Notes under the pieces: model-generated | The model's database searches: none | Told to the model about the DNA's origin: nothing | The model's input: the letters and a program-made list of their open reading frames with translations, nothing else | Made by a program: the position numbers and the translations under genes | In this document: in pieces, positions 8,029 through 16,135 of the stretch | Position numbering within the stretch: the first letter of the stretch is position 1 | Layout: every line of letters begins with the position of its first letter | Source: an uncultured Alistipes sp. | GTDB lineage: Bacteria > Bacteroidota > Bacteroidia > Bacteroidales > Rikenellaceae | DNA: 34,489 nt | NCBI GenBank assembly: GCA_910586375.1 | Contig: CAJUIE010000001.1 | Coordinates: 37,042 to 71,530 of the forward strand | Direction: 5' to 3'

Positions 8029-9567
8029 TCACCGTCCCCACGTCTCGCGGTCGAGTGAACGATAATTGATCGCCTCGGCTACATCGGCGGCCACAATATC
8101 GGCCCGCCCCGCCAGGTCGGCGATCGTACGCGCCACCTTGAGAATGCGGTCATAAGCCCGCGCTGAGAGGGCGAGTCGCTGCATGGCCTGTTCCAGTAAA
8201 GCCGACGAGGTGTCATCCAGACGGCAGTAGTCGCGCAGCATCGCCGCCTTCATCATGGCGTTGGTGTGTACCCCCGAACAGTCTCGGAATCGCTCGCGCT
8301 GCACCTCGCGGGCCCGACACACACGCTCACGAATTGCAGCGCTCGGTTCACCCGGTGCTGCTGCGGCCAGCTCGGCCGGTGGCACGGGCGTAACCTCGAT
8401 GTGCAGGTCGATGCGGTCCATCAGGGGCCCCGAAATACGCCCCATATAACGATGCACCGCACCCGGGGCGCAGGAGCACTCGCGGTCGGGATGGTTATAA
8501 TAGCCGCACGGGCAGGGGTTCATAGCCGCCACAAGGGTGAAGTTGGCCGGATAACTTACCCTGTAACGAGCCCGTGCCACAACGATCTCCTTATCCTCCA
8601 GAGGCTGGCGCAGCACCTCCAGCACGCTGCGTCCGAACTCAGGCAGCTCATCGAGGAACAGCACGCCGTTATGGGCCAGCGACACTTCGCCCGGACGCGG
8701 CGACTGCCCGCCGCCAATCAGCGCCACGGGAGACACCGTATGGTGCGGAGCCCGAAACGGTCGGCACGACATCAATCCCTCTACCCGCTGAAGACCCGCC
8801 ACAGAGTGTATCTTAGTCGTCTCCAGCGCCTCCTCGGGCGACAACGGAGGCAGAATCGTCGGCATCCGGCGAGCCAGCATCGTCTTACCCGAACCAGGTG
8901 AACCGATCATCAAAACATTATGACCACCCGCAGCGGCTATTTCCAGGGCACGTTTGACGTGGACCTGACCTTTGACATCGGCGAAATCCTCGTCATAACG
9001 ACCCGCAGCCCGTTCGAAAGGCTCCGCCTCGGGCATGACAGCTGGAACAATCCGCTCCTCACCGTTGAGCCACGCAACCGTCTGGCGAAGACTCGCCACA
9101 CCGATCACCTCCAGCCCTTCGACCACAGCGGCCTCGGCGACATTTTCAAGCGGCAGCACGATGCGCCGCACCCCGTCGCGGCGCGCCTGCACGGCAATGG
9201 GCAACACACCCCGCACGGGTTTCACCGAGCCATCGAGCGACAATTCGCCCGCAAAAAGCGTATCAACCAGAGCTTCAGGTTCTATACGCCCCATTGCAGC
9301 CAGAATCCCCACGGCGATGGGCAGGTCGAAAGCCGCACCCTCCTTGCGGATGTCGGCCGGAGCCAGATTGACGACCACTTTTTTCCCGGACATACGCTGA
9401 TCCGAGTTCTCGAACGCCGCGCGAATGCGCTGCTCGCTCTCTTTCACGGCACTGTCAGGCAGTCCCACCAGATACAGCCCCAAACCACCGCCCGCAATGT
9501 CGACCTCGACACTCACGGTCACGGCATCGATTCCGATCACGGCCCCTGCATAAGTTTTTACGAACAT
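8029..9567 (-). CDS. comM: YifB/ComM-family Mg-chelatase-like AAA+ ATPase
   Basis: ComM/YifB proteins are hexameric AAA+ helicases; in naturally competent bacteria ComM promotes branch migration during integration of incoming DNA. The N-terminal ChlI-like domain (about residues 1-175) has LVGLPDSAVKESEQRIRAA. The AAA+ core has Walker A GSPGSGKT (222-229), Walker B VLFLDELPEF, and a Cys cluster CPCGYYNHPDRECSC typical of the family. A Mg-chelatase C-terminal lid ends the 512-aa protein. I took the Met at 9567, which gives the family start MFVKTYAG; the open frame runs 12 codons further up into the dnaB end. It starts 13 bp after dnaB. Whether this organism is competent is not shown, although comF is nearby in another unit. 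Confidence 0.93.
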   Translation of the reverse strand: MFVKTYAGAVIGIDAVTVSVEVDIAGGGLGLYLVGLPDSAVKESEQRIRAAFENSDQRMSGKKVVVNLAPADIRKEGAAFDLPIAVGILAAMGRIEPEALVDTLFAGELSLDGSVKPVRGVLPIAVQARRDGVRRIVLPLENVAEAAVVEGLEVIGVASLRQTVAWLNGEERIVPAVMPEAEPFERAAGRYDEDFADVKGQVHVKRALEIAAAGGHNVLMIGSPGSGKTMLARRMPTILPPLSPEEALETTKIHSVAGLQRVEGLMSCRPFRAPHHTVSPVALIGGGQSPRPGEVSLAHNGVLFLDELPEFGRSVLEVLRQPLEDKEIVVARARYRVSYPANFTLVAAMNPCPCGYYNHPDRECSCAPGAVHRYMGRISGPLMDRIDLHIEVTPVPPAELAAAAPGEPSAAIRERVCRAREVQRERFRDCSGVHTNAMMKAAMLRDYCRLDDTSSALLEQAMQRLALSARAYDRILKVARTIADLAGRADIVAADVAEAINYRSLDRETWGR

Positions 9568-9580
9568 CGGCCTGCAACGT

Positions 9581-11140
9581 TTAGAACGGAGCCTCGTCGC
9601 CAAGCGTCGGAGGCGTCAGGTCAAACTCCCCGCCACCAGCCGAAGCACCCAGCCCGCCACCCACGAACGAAGATGCGTTTGAACCGCTGGCATAATCGTC
9701 GTAAGCCTGCTGGCTGTCGAGCGCCTGTGCAGGGGGAAGCATCGTATCGTCGACATCGGCAAAGCGAGCTTGCTCCTTAAGAAACCGCAGATTGACGTCG
9801 CACACGGCGCCGTTACGGTGCTTGGCAATGATGATTTCGGCCATGCCCGCCGTCGGCATACCGTTTTCGTCCTGATTGATGCCGTAATACTCAGGACGAT
9901 GGATGAAGGCCACGATGTCGGCATCCTGCTCGATGGCTCCCGATTCACGCAAGTCCGAGAGCTGGGGGCGCTTCGAACCGCCACGCATTTCGGTCTGACG
10001 ACTCAACTGCGAAAGGGCGATGATCGGCACATTGAGCTCCTTGGCTATAGCCTTGAGCGTACGCGAAATAAAGGCCACCTCCTGCTCTCGGTTACCCTTC
10101 GAATCCTGGTTGCCGGTCATGAGCTGAAGGTAGTCGATGATGATGATTTTGATGTCGTTATGAATCTTCAGCCGACGGGCTTTTGAGCGGAACTCGAAGA
10201 CCGAGAGCGCGGGCGTATCGTCAATGAAGAGCGGAGCAGAACCCAGCGGTTTGGTGGCCGATTCGAGGTGGCGCCACTGCTCGGGCGAGAGACGCCCGGA
10301 CTTGATGTCGTTGCCACTCAGGCCCGTTTCGGCAATGATCAGGCGCATCATCAGCTGCACCGATGACATTTCGAGCGAGAAAAACGCCACGCCCTGTTCG
10401 TGATCTACGGCCATGTTGCGGGCCATCGAAAGAACGAACGCCGTTTTACCCATCGAAGGACGGGCGGCAATGATGATCAGGTCCGACAACTGCCACCCTA
10501 AGGTCACACGATCGACAGCCATAAAGCCCGACGGCACACCGTTGAAGGCGCTGGTATTCTTCGATGCCTCCTCGATCTGCATCAGAGCCCGGGCCAGAAT
10601 GTCCCTGGATGATTGGACCGAACGCTTGACATGACCCTCCGAAACCTTAAAAATCGCCCCCTCGGCGAAGCCGATAAGCTCCGTGACATCGGTCGATTCG
10701 TCGTAAGAACGCTTCTGTATCTCGGTTGCCGAGCGAATCAGCTCGCGCTGGACGTATTTCTGAGCAATGATCTTGGCGTGAAATTCGACGTTGGCCGCCG
10801 AGCCGACCTTCTGGGTCAGCTGCGCCAGATAAGAGGCACCGCCCACCTTCTTCAGCTCCTTGCGGACCTTCAGTCGCTCGGTCACGGTGTAGAGGTCGAT
10901 AGGCTTCAGCTCCATCGATAACTCCTCAATCGCCTTATAAATCAAACGGTGCTCTTCGGTATAGAACGAGTCAGGCGTAACGAACTCCTGTACAGCAATG
11001 ATACTGTCCTTTTCCAGCATCAATGCACCCAACACCGCCTCCTCCAGTTCGACCGCCTGGGGCGGCACGTTGCCCGCCGTCTCGGTCAACGCTTCATACA
11101 CCTCGGCATTGCGTCGCGACGGGGTAAAATCTTTGGCCAT
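9581..11140 (-). CDS. dnaB: Replicative DNA helicase DnaB
   Basis: DnaB is the hexameric helicase that unwinds DNA at the replication fork. The N-terminal helical domain with PPQAVELEEAVLGA (about residues 26-39) binds primase. The RecA-like motor has Walker A ARPSMGKT (226-233), the motif FSLEMSS, Walker B IIIIDYLQLM, and DLRESGAIEQDADIVAF with the arginine-finger region. The low-complexity Gly/Ser C-terminus is common in Bacteroidetes. I chose ATG at 11140 (MAKDFTPSRR, 519 aa). An upstream TTG at 11167 lies inside the predicted -7 element and cannot be on a transcript from that promoter. It is the first gene of the unit that runs on through comM, murGC and ftsQAZ. Confidence 0.98.
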   Translation of the reverse strand: MAKDFTPSRRNAEVYEALTETAGNVPPQAVELEEAVLGALMLEKDSIIAVQEFVTPDSFYTEEHRLIYKAIEELSMELKPIDLYTVTERLKVRKELKKVGGASYLAQLTQKVGSAANVEFHAKIIAQKYVQRELIRSATEIQKRSYDESTDVTELIGFAEGAIFKVSEGHVKRSVQSSRDILARALMQIEEASKNTSAFNGVPSGFMAVDRVTLGWQLSDLIIIAARPSMGKTAFVLSMARNMAVDHEQGVAFFSLEMSSVQLMMRLIIAETGLSGNDIKSGRLSPEQWRHLESATKPLGSAPLFIDDTPALSVFEFRSKARRLKIHNDIKIIIIDYLQLMTGNQDSKGNREQEVAFISRTLKAIAKELNVPIIALSQLSRQTEMRGGSKRPQLSDLRESGAIEQDADIVAFIHRPEYYGINQDENGMPTAGMAEIIIAKHRNGAVCDVNLRFLKEQARFADVDDTMLPPAQALDSQQAYDDYASGSNASSFVGGGLGASAGGGEFDLTPPTLGDEAPF

Positions 11141-11164
11141 TTCGCAAAGGGAACTTTTAAAGGT

Positions 11165-11195
11165 CAAAAATAGCGATTAGACCCGACATATCAAA
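11165..11195 (-). promoter_or_regulatory. Bacteroidetes-type promoter for dnaB unit
   Basis: On the minus strand a TTTG (-33, 11192-11195) is followed after 19 bases by TATTTTTG (-7, 11165-11172). Both match the Bacteroidetes sigma-ABfr consensus and the spacing is in its usual range. The expected start of transcription is near 11158, about 18 bases before the chosen dnaB ATG. Confidence 0.75.
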
Positions 11196-11204
11196 AAACG
11201 AACA

Positions 11205-11260
11205 CGAAAAATGAAAAGAAAGGGTCTTGTGAACTGTAATCGGCAGAGCCTCCACAAGAC
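11205..11260 (-). terminator. Terminator-like hairpin after comF
   Basis: On the minus strand GTCTTGTG (11253-11260) pairs perfectly with CACAAGAC (11224-11231) across a 21-nt loop. A U-rich stretch follows (CCTTTCTTTTCATTTTT, about 11207-11223). It lies between the comF stop and the dnaB promoter and fits a rho-independent terminator of the upstream unit. The long loop lowers confidence. Confidence 0.55.
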
Positions 11261-11282
11261 TTCGGCCTGCGCAGCAAATCTC

Positions 11283-12005
11283 CTACTCCCTCACTCCCAA
11301 TTCGCGGCGGGAGACAGCCAGGGCCGCAATACTGATACGGCAGTCGGGCACAGTACGCAAAAGTTCCGTGGCGCAGGCCGCCATTGTGCTGCCTGTGGTC
11401 AGCACGTCGTCCACCAACAGGATGTGACGCCCCGCAAGGCGGTCGGGATGGCGCACGCCGAAAGCACCCTCAACATTCCCGGCCCGCTCGCTGCGCGGTT
11501 TGAGCGCCTGCGCCGACGTGTTGCGACGTCGAAAAACGCTGCGCCGGTCGACCTCGACGCCCAACTTTGAGGCTATTCCTTCGGCCAGATACTCCGACTG
11601 GTTGTAACCTCGCCGCATCCGTTTAAACGGGTGCAGCGGCAGAGGAACCACCACGTCCACATCGTCGTAAAGACCGCCCTCGGCCAGACAGCGGCCGTAC
11701 CACTCTCCCATCGTGCGGGCCGTGCGCCACGCTCCTCGATACTTGAAGCCGTGGATCAGCCCGCGCCAGCCGCTGCCACGAATGAAAAAGAGGAATCCCG
11801 ATGCCCTTTCAACGGGCAGCAGACCCCAGAACTTACGAAACACCGGGTTGTCAGCCTCGCGCCAATAGCCAGTCAGTGGGGCCGTGGCCCGGCAAAGCGT
11901 ACAAATCGTGCGTTCGCCCGAAACAAGAGGCCCTCCGCAGACGGGACAGCGTGGCGGGAACAACAACGCCGCCATATCGCGCAGCAACTCACTGAGGATC
12001 GACAT
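11283..12005 (-). CDS. comF: ComF-family amidophosphoribosyltransferase-like protein
   Basis: The 240-aa protein has an N-terminal zinc ribbon (C20-P-V-C23 and C35-T-L-C38) and a C-terminal phosphoribosyltransferase fold with the PRPP loop ILLVDDVLTTGSTM (about 195-208), preceded by the typical VPLPLHPFKRMRRGYNQSE stretch. ComF proteins act in natural transformation in the cytoplasm, with a proposed role on incoming single-stranded DNA with PriA. Here comF overlaps the end of priA by 17 nt, which supports that functional link. The molecular activity of ComF is not settled in general. Confidence 0.92.
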   Translation of the reverse strand: MSILSELLRDMAALLFPPRCPVCGGPLVSGERTICTLCRATAPLTGYWREADNPVFRKFWGLLPVERASGFLFFIRGSGWRGLIHGFKYRGAWRTARTMGEWYGRCLAEGGLYDDVDVVVPLPLHPFKRMRRGYNQSEYLAEGIASKLGVEVDRRSVFRRRNTSAQALKPRSERAGNVEGAFGVRHPDRLAGRHILLVDDVLTTGSTMAACATELLRTVPDCRISIAALAVSRRELGVRE

Positions 12006-14247
12006 TGGGAATCACGACGATATATCTGTATTCGGGGTGGGCTGCGAACTCCTTCAACTCGACAGCCAGCAGCTCCCGGGCCCGGACCGACGAAGCACCG
12101 CTCTCCACCTTCAGAAGCAGCCCCACTAAATATTCGCCCCGGATGCGGTCGACGGGCGGCGCCATAGGTCCCAGCAGCCTTTTACCGAAACGGGCACGCA
12201 GCCTGTCAGCCAGAAAAACAGCTCCGCGACGCAGCAACTGCGGGTCACGATGGCGCAGCGTCAGAGTCGTAATCCGCGCGTAAGGTGGATAGAAAAAAGA
12301 TTGCCGCTCGGCCAATTGTTCACGGGCCATAGCCTCGTAGTCACCCTCGACGACCTGCCGCAGCACGGGGTGTCCCGGCTCGGCGGACTGTATAACCACC
12401 TCGCCCTCCACAGCCCGACGACCTGCACGGCCCGCCACCTGTGTCAACAGCTGAAACGCCCGCTCGGCGGCCCGAAAATCGGGGTTGTTCAGGAGGTTAT
12501 CGGCATTGAGCACCCCCACCAAAGCAACCCCTTCGAAGTCGAAGCCCTTGGTAATCATCTGCGTGCCGACCAGAATATCGGTCTTGCGGCGCGCAAAGTC
12601 GGCCACGATGGCATTGAACGCCCGCTCCGAAGTGACCGTATCGCGGTCGAGCCGCGCCACACGGGCCTCAGGGAAAATGCGGACGATCTCCTCCTCGATC
12701 TTCTCTGTCCCAAACCCCATCGGCACAACGTCGGTTACCTTACACGATGGACACTTAGCCGGCACAGACCCGGTATGGCCGCAATAATGGCATACAAGCC
12801 GCTCGCCCGCCCTATGGTAAGTAAGCGTGACGTTGCACTGGGGGCAGCGGGCCGTCCATCCGCACTCGGTGCAGGCCACATATGGAGCGAAGCCGCGCCG
12901 GTTCTGAAACAATATGGCCTGCTCGCCCCGGTCGAGAACCTCACCCAGACGATCAAGCAGCAACTTGTTAAAATGGGCGTATCGTTCGCCGCGACGTGCG
13001 GCCCGCAGCGTATCGGAGATCACGACACGGGGCGGGCGGGCATCGCCATAACGCTCCCTAAGCACGGCCTGGCCATATTTACCCGAGCGGGCGTTGACCC
13101 ACGTTTCGAGCGATGGCGTAGCGCTGCCCAACAACGTGCGGCACCCCACCAGACGAGCCATCATCACGGCACAGTCGCGGGCATGATAACGGGGAGCCGG
13201 TTCCGACTGCTTATAGCTGGCATCGTGCTCCTCGTCGACAATAATAAGTTGCAACCGTTTGAGCGGCAGAAAGATCGAAGAACGCACCCCCACAACAAAC
13301 TCGCCCCCCTCCGAACGGTCGAGCCGCAGATAGTTCTCCGAACGCCGCAGGTCGGTCAAACGAGAATGATAGGGCGTGACGCGACTGCCGAAGATACGCT
13401 CCATACGCTCGATCAGCTGCGCCGTCAACGCGATTTCGGGCACCAAAAGCAGGACATCGCCGCCCCGCGCCAACACTTCAGCGATCAGGTGGATATAAAT
13501 TTCGGTCTTGCCCGACGAGGTAACACCGTGGAGCAGCGCTGTGGTCTTGCCCGCCTTAAACTCCTCACGCAGAGTGTCGAGCGCCGCCCTCTGATGGCCC
13601 GACAGCTCAGGGAGCCGGAACTCCGCCATGCCCCGCTCCGTGGTCCGCTCATGCTCGGTGGCGATAATGCACCCCTTGCGCTCCAGGGCGTGCAGCACCG
13701 TACGATCAGCGGTCAACAGACGTCGCGCCACCTCGCCGCCCGGCGCTCCTCCCCCGTTGCTTGCGGCTGCGATTTCAAGCAGCGCTTCATACTGCTTCGG
13801 GGCCCGGCGCGACAGTTTTTCGAATAACTCGTGCAACCGCTCCTCGTTGCACAACTCCGCTGCAAGGGTAAAATAAGTCTCTGTGCGTGGGTGGAACTCT
13901 TCATCGGCGAAATGTTCCGGACTGTCGGCCGAAGGCTTCATCAGTGATGGCAGCGCCGCCCGCATCACCTCGCCCAGCGAGCACATATAATACGACGCGA
14001 TCCACTCCCACAGCGCCCGCTGCGCCGACCCCACCAACGGTCTCGGACCCAACAGTCGGTGGATGGGCTTGATCCTCTTGAAATCGGGCTTCCGGTCGTG
14101 CACGCACCACACGATGCCCGTATAAAATTTGCGGGCCCCGAACTGCACGGCCACGGCACAACCCGCCGTGAGCTCCATTCCGTCGGGTATGGCGAACGTA
14201 TAAGAGGGCTGAGCAAGCGGCAGAACTATGTCGGCGAAAAGGGGCAT
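11989..14247 (-). CDS. priA: Primosomal helicase PriA
   Basis: PriA restarts stalled or collapsed forks by recognising branched DNA and loading DnaB. The 752-aa protein has a 3' DNA-binding domain (about 1-105) and a winged-helix region. The superfamily-2 helicase core has Walker A GVTSSGKTEIY (241-251), the DEEH box IIVDEEHDASYKQ (335-347), and LLGSATPSLET. It carries the zinc-binding cysteines CTECGW, CPQCN, CHYCG and CPSC, and the motif GTQMITKGFDFEGV. Length and order are normal. Its ATG overlaps the stop of the YitT-family gene by one base, and comF follows with overlap. dnaB, the helicase it loads, starts the next unit downstream. Confidence 0.98.
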   Translation of the reverse strand: MPLFADIVLPLAQPSYTFAIPDGMELTAGCAVAVQFGARKFYTGIVWCVHDRKPDFKRIKPIHRLLGPRPLVGSAQRALWEWIASYYMCSLGEVMRAALPSLMKPSADSPEHFADEEFHPRTETYFTLAAELCNEERLHELFEKLSRRAPKQYEALLEIAAASNGGGAPGGEVARRLLTADRTVLHALERKGCIIATEHERTTERGMAEFRLPELSGHQRAALDTLREEFKAGKTTALLHGVTSSGKTEIYIHLIAEVLARGGDVLLLVPEIALTAQLIERMERIFGSRVTPYHSRLTDLRRSENYLRLDRSEGGEFVVGVRSSIFLPLKRLQLIIVDEEHDASYKQSEPAPRYHARDCAVMMARLVGCRTLLGSATPSLETWVNARSGKYGQAVLRERYGDARPPRVVISDTLRAARRGERYAHFNKLLLDRLGEVLDRGEQAILFQNRRGFAPYVACTECGWTARCPQCNVTLTYHRAGERLVCHYCGHTGSVPAKCPSCKVTDVVPMGFGTEKIEEEIVRIFPEARVARLDRDTVTSERAFNAIVADFARRKTDILVGTQMITKGFDFEGVALVGVLNADNLLNNPDFRAAERAFQLLTQVAGRAGRRAVEGEVVIQSAEPGHPVLRQVVEGDYEAMAREQLAERQSFFYPPYARITTLTLRHRDPQLLRRGAVFLADRLRARFGKRLLGPMAPPVDRIRGEYLVGLLLKVESGASSVRARELLAVELKEFAAHPEYRYIVVIPNVDPQ

Positions 14248-15146
14248 CAGATTTTGGTGAGCGTCTGAAATCCCTTGCCATAGACGCCCATCACGCTGCC
14301 CACAGTCATGAAAGCGTCGGGATCGACCGTCTTCACAAACTTAAGCAACATCGAAGTCTCACGCTTACGGCAGACGACCATCACGATCTTGGAGGTTTTC
14401 TTCGAATACCACCCCTGTGAATCGATGAGCGTTACGCCGCGATGGACATTTTCGGCTATGGCGGCGGCCATCTTCTCGTAGTCGTGGGTGACGATGAGTA
14501 CCTGGTTGGACTGTTGGTTGCCGGCCATCACCAGGTCGGTGGTATACCCTACAACGGCAGTCATGACAAAACCATAAATCACCGTGTCGATATGATACCC
14601 CACCAGGAGCGTGGAGCCGATGATGAAAAAGTCGGAGCAGATGAGGATGCGGCCATAACTCACCGTGCGGTACTTGTTGATGATCATGGCCACGATGTCG
14701 GTGCCACCCGTAGAACCGCCCTGCGCAAAGCAGGTCGCAATACCCAGACCAGCCAGAATGCCACCCAGAATGACCGAGAGGATACGTTCCAGGTGGAGGA
14801 AGTCGCCAGGTGGCAACACCGACTGCCAGAAGTTCATCCCCATCGAGAGGACGACCACACAGAAAACAGTCTTCACGCCGAAGTTCCACCCCACGATGAA
14901 GCCCGCTCCCAGCAACAACACTGCGTTGAGCAGAAAGACCATCGTACCGATCTGGATGTCGACACCCAGACACACCCGCACGGCATGGCACAGCACCAGA
15001 GAAAGACCCGACGCACCCCCGCCCGTACCGCCTACGGGCAGGATGCAACCGATCCAGCCAAACGAATACATCATCATGCCGACAACCATCAGGGAGTACT
15101 CCTTGACACTCTTCAGCACCATTTGTCCGGTAACGACGGGTTTCAT
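14247..15146 (-). CDS. YitT-family membrane protein (DUF161/DUF2179)
   Basis: This is a 299-aa protein with about five hydrophobic segments in its first 190 residues (for example LMVVGMMMYSFGWIGCILP, and glycine-rich GGTGGGASGLSLVLCHAV). It ends in a soluble domain of about 85 residues beginning NQVLIVTHDYEKMAAAI. This is the YitT layout: repeated glycine-rich membrane halves (PGGSTGGTDI-like, here QGGSTGGTDIVAMII) plus a cytoplasmic DUF2179 ferredoxin-like domain. Function is unknown in the family. It sits 12 bp after the radical SAM gene and overlaps priA by one base, so it is cotranscribed, but the context does not reveal a role. Confidence 0.88.
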   Translation of the reverse strand: MKPVVTGQMVLKSVKEYSLMVVGMMMYSFGWIGCILPVGGTGGGASGLSLVLCHAVRVCLGVDIQIGTMVFLLNAVLLLGAGFIVGWNFGVKTVFCVVVLSMGMNFWQSVLPPGDFLHLERILSVILGGILAGLGIATCFAQGGSTGGTDIVAMIINKYRTVSYGRILICSDFFIIGSTLLVGYHIDTVIYGFVMTAVVGYTTDLVMAGNQQSNQVLIVTHDYEKMAAAIAENVHRGVTLIDSQGWYSKKTSKIVMVVCRKRETSMLLKFVKTVDPDAFMTVGSVMGVYGKGFQTLTKI

Positions 15147-15158
15147 AACGACAGCAAT

Positions 15159-16133
15159 TTATAAGCAGCCTGAAATACGATTAAACGCAGGCAAAGGTAC
15201 GAAAAATTCGCCTTGATATGTATCGAGAGCTTCCAATCTTTTTTCGAGCAGCGCCCACAACTGCTCGTTGCGTACCGAACCCCAAGAAGGACCATAACGA
15301 TATCGCGGCGGTGCCTCCGAGGCAAAGCGCTCGACAACCAAATCGGGCCGCAGATGCCGCAATATGTCGACGAAGAGGTCGAGGTACTCCTCCAGGGTCC
15401 AGAAACGAAAACGTCCGGGTGCGGCGTCATACTCTGCTGCCAGTGGCGTGCCGCGAAAGAGCTGCAACTGGTGAAACTTCACGGTCGTAAGAGGCAGGGC
15501 GTTGATCGCTGCGGTCTGCGCCACGAGCATTTCGTCGCTCTGGCCGGGAAGCCCCAGAATAAAGTGGGCACCCACAGAAATCCCCCGCTCAGCGGTCATG
15601 CGCACGGCCTGCACAGCGGTGGCGAAATCATGCCCCCGGTTTACGGCCCGCAGGGTGGCGTCTGAGGTCGATTCGATGCCGTATTCGAGAGCGACATAGT
15701 GCGTCTGTGCCAACTTCGCAAAATAATCGAGCTTCTCCTCATCGACACAATCGGGACGCGTACCCACGACGATGCCCGCAACAGCAGGATTGGCCAGGGC
15801 CTCGTCATAAAGCTCCCGCAGCCGTTCGAGCGGTGCATAAGTATTGGAAAACGACTGAAAATAAACTAAATACCTCGTTGCCGTCCGATAACGTCGCGCA
15901 TGAAATTCAATCCCCTCGCCGATTTGTTGGCGGATGCTCTTCGAGGGACAACAGTAGGAGGGCGTGAAGGCCGCGTTGTCGCAGAACGTGCAGCCGCCCC
16001 GCCCCACCGTACCGTCGCGGTTGGGGCAGCTGAAGCCCGCATCGACCGAGAGCTTCTGCACCCGCTCCCCGAACAAGCGGCGGAAATAACCCGCATAGGA
16101 GTTATACCGCCGCAAATCGCCCCAGGGATACAT
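15159..16133 (-). CDS. YhcC/TIGR01212-type radical SAM protein
   Basis: This 324-aa radical SAM enzyme has the atypical cluster motif of the YhcC family, C36-X11-C48-X2-C51 (SCPNRDGTVGRGGCTFCD), rather than the classical CX3CX2C. It also shows VGTRPDCVDEE, ALEYGIEST and HFILGLPGQS, all typical of the elongator-like radical SAM fold. The substrate of the family is not established. I chose ATG at 16133 (MYPWGDLRRYNSY); the frame is open a further 54 codons upstream, but that stretch overlaps the nuclease gene and reads like antisense noise. Only 2 bp separate it from the upstream nuclease stop. Confidence 0.9.
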   Translation of the reverse strand: MYPWGDLRRYNSYAGYFRRLFGERVQKLSVDAGFSCPNRDGTVGRGGCTFCDNAAFTPSYCCPSKSIRQQIGEGIEFHARRYRTATRYLVYFQSFSNTYAPLERLRELYDEALANPAVAGIVVGTRPDCVDEEKLDYFAKLAQTHYVALEYGIESTSDATLRAVNRGHDFATAVQAVRMTAERGISVGAHFILGLPGQSDEMLVAQTAAINALPLTTVKFHQLQLFRGTPLAAEYDAAPGRFRFWTLEEYLDLFVDILRHLRPDLVVERFASEAPPRYRYGPSWGSVRNEQLWALLEKRLEALDTYQGEFFVPLPAFNRISGCL

Positions 16134-16135
16134 CG

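Noticed and set aside
11165..11167. TTG start for dnaB giving nine more residues
   Set aside because: The codon is inside the predicted -7 element, upstream of the expected transcript start.
12250..13827. Long plus-strand open frame of 525 codons opposite priA
   Set aside because: It lies wholly antisense to priA, whose motifs are complete; high third-position GC leaves the reverse frame open. The translation is rich in His, Arg and Gln and resembles no family.
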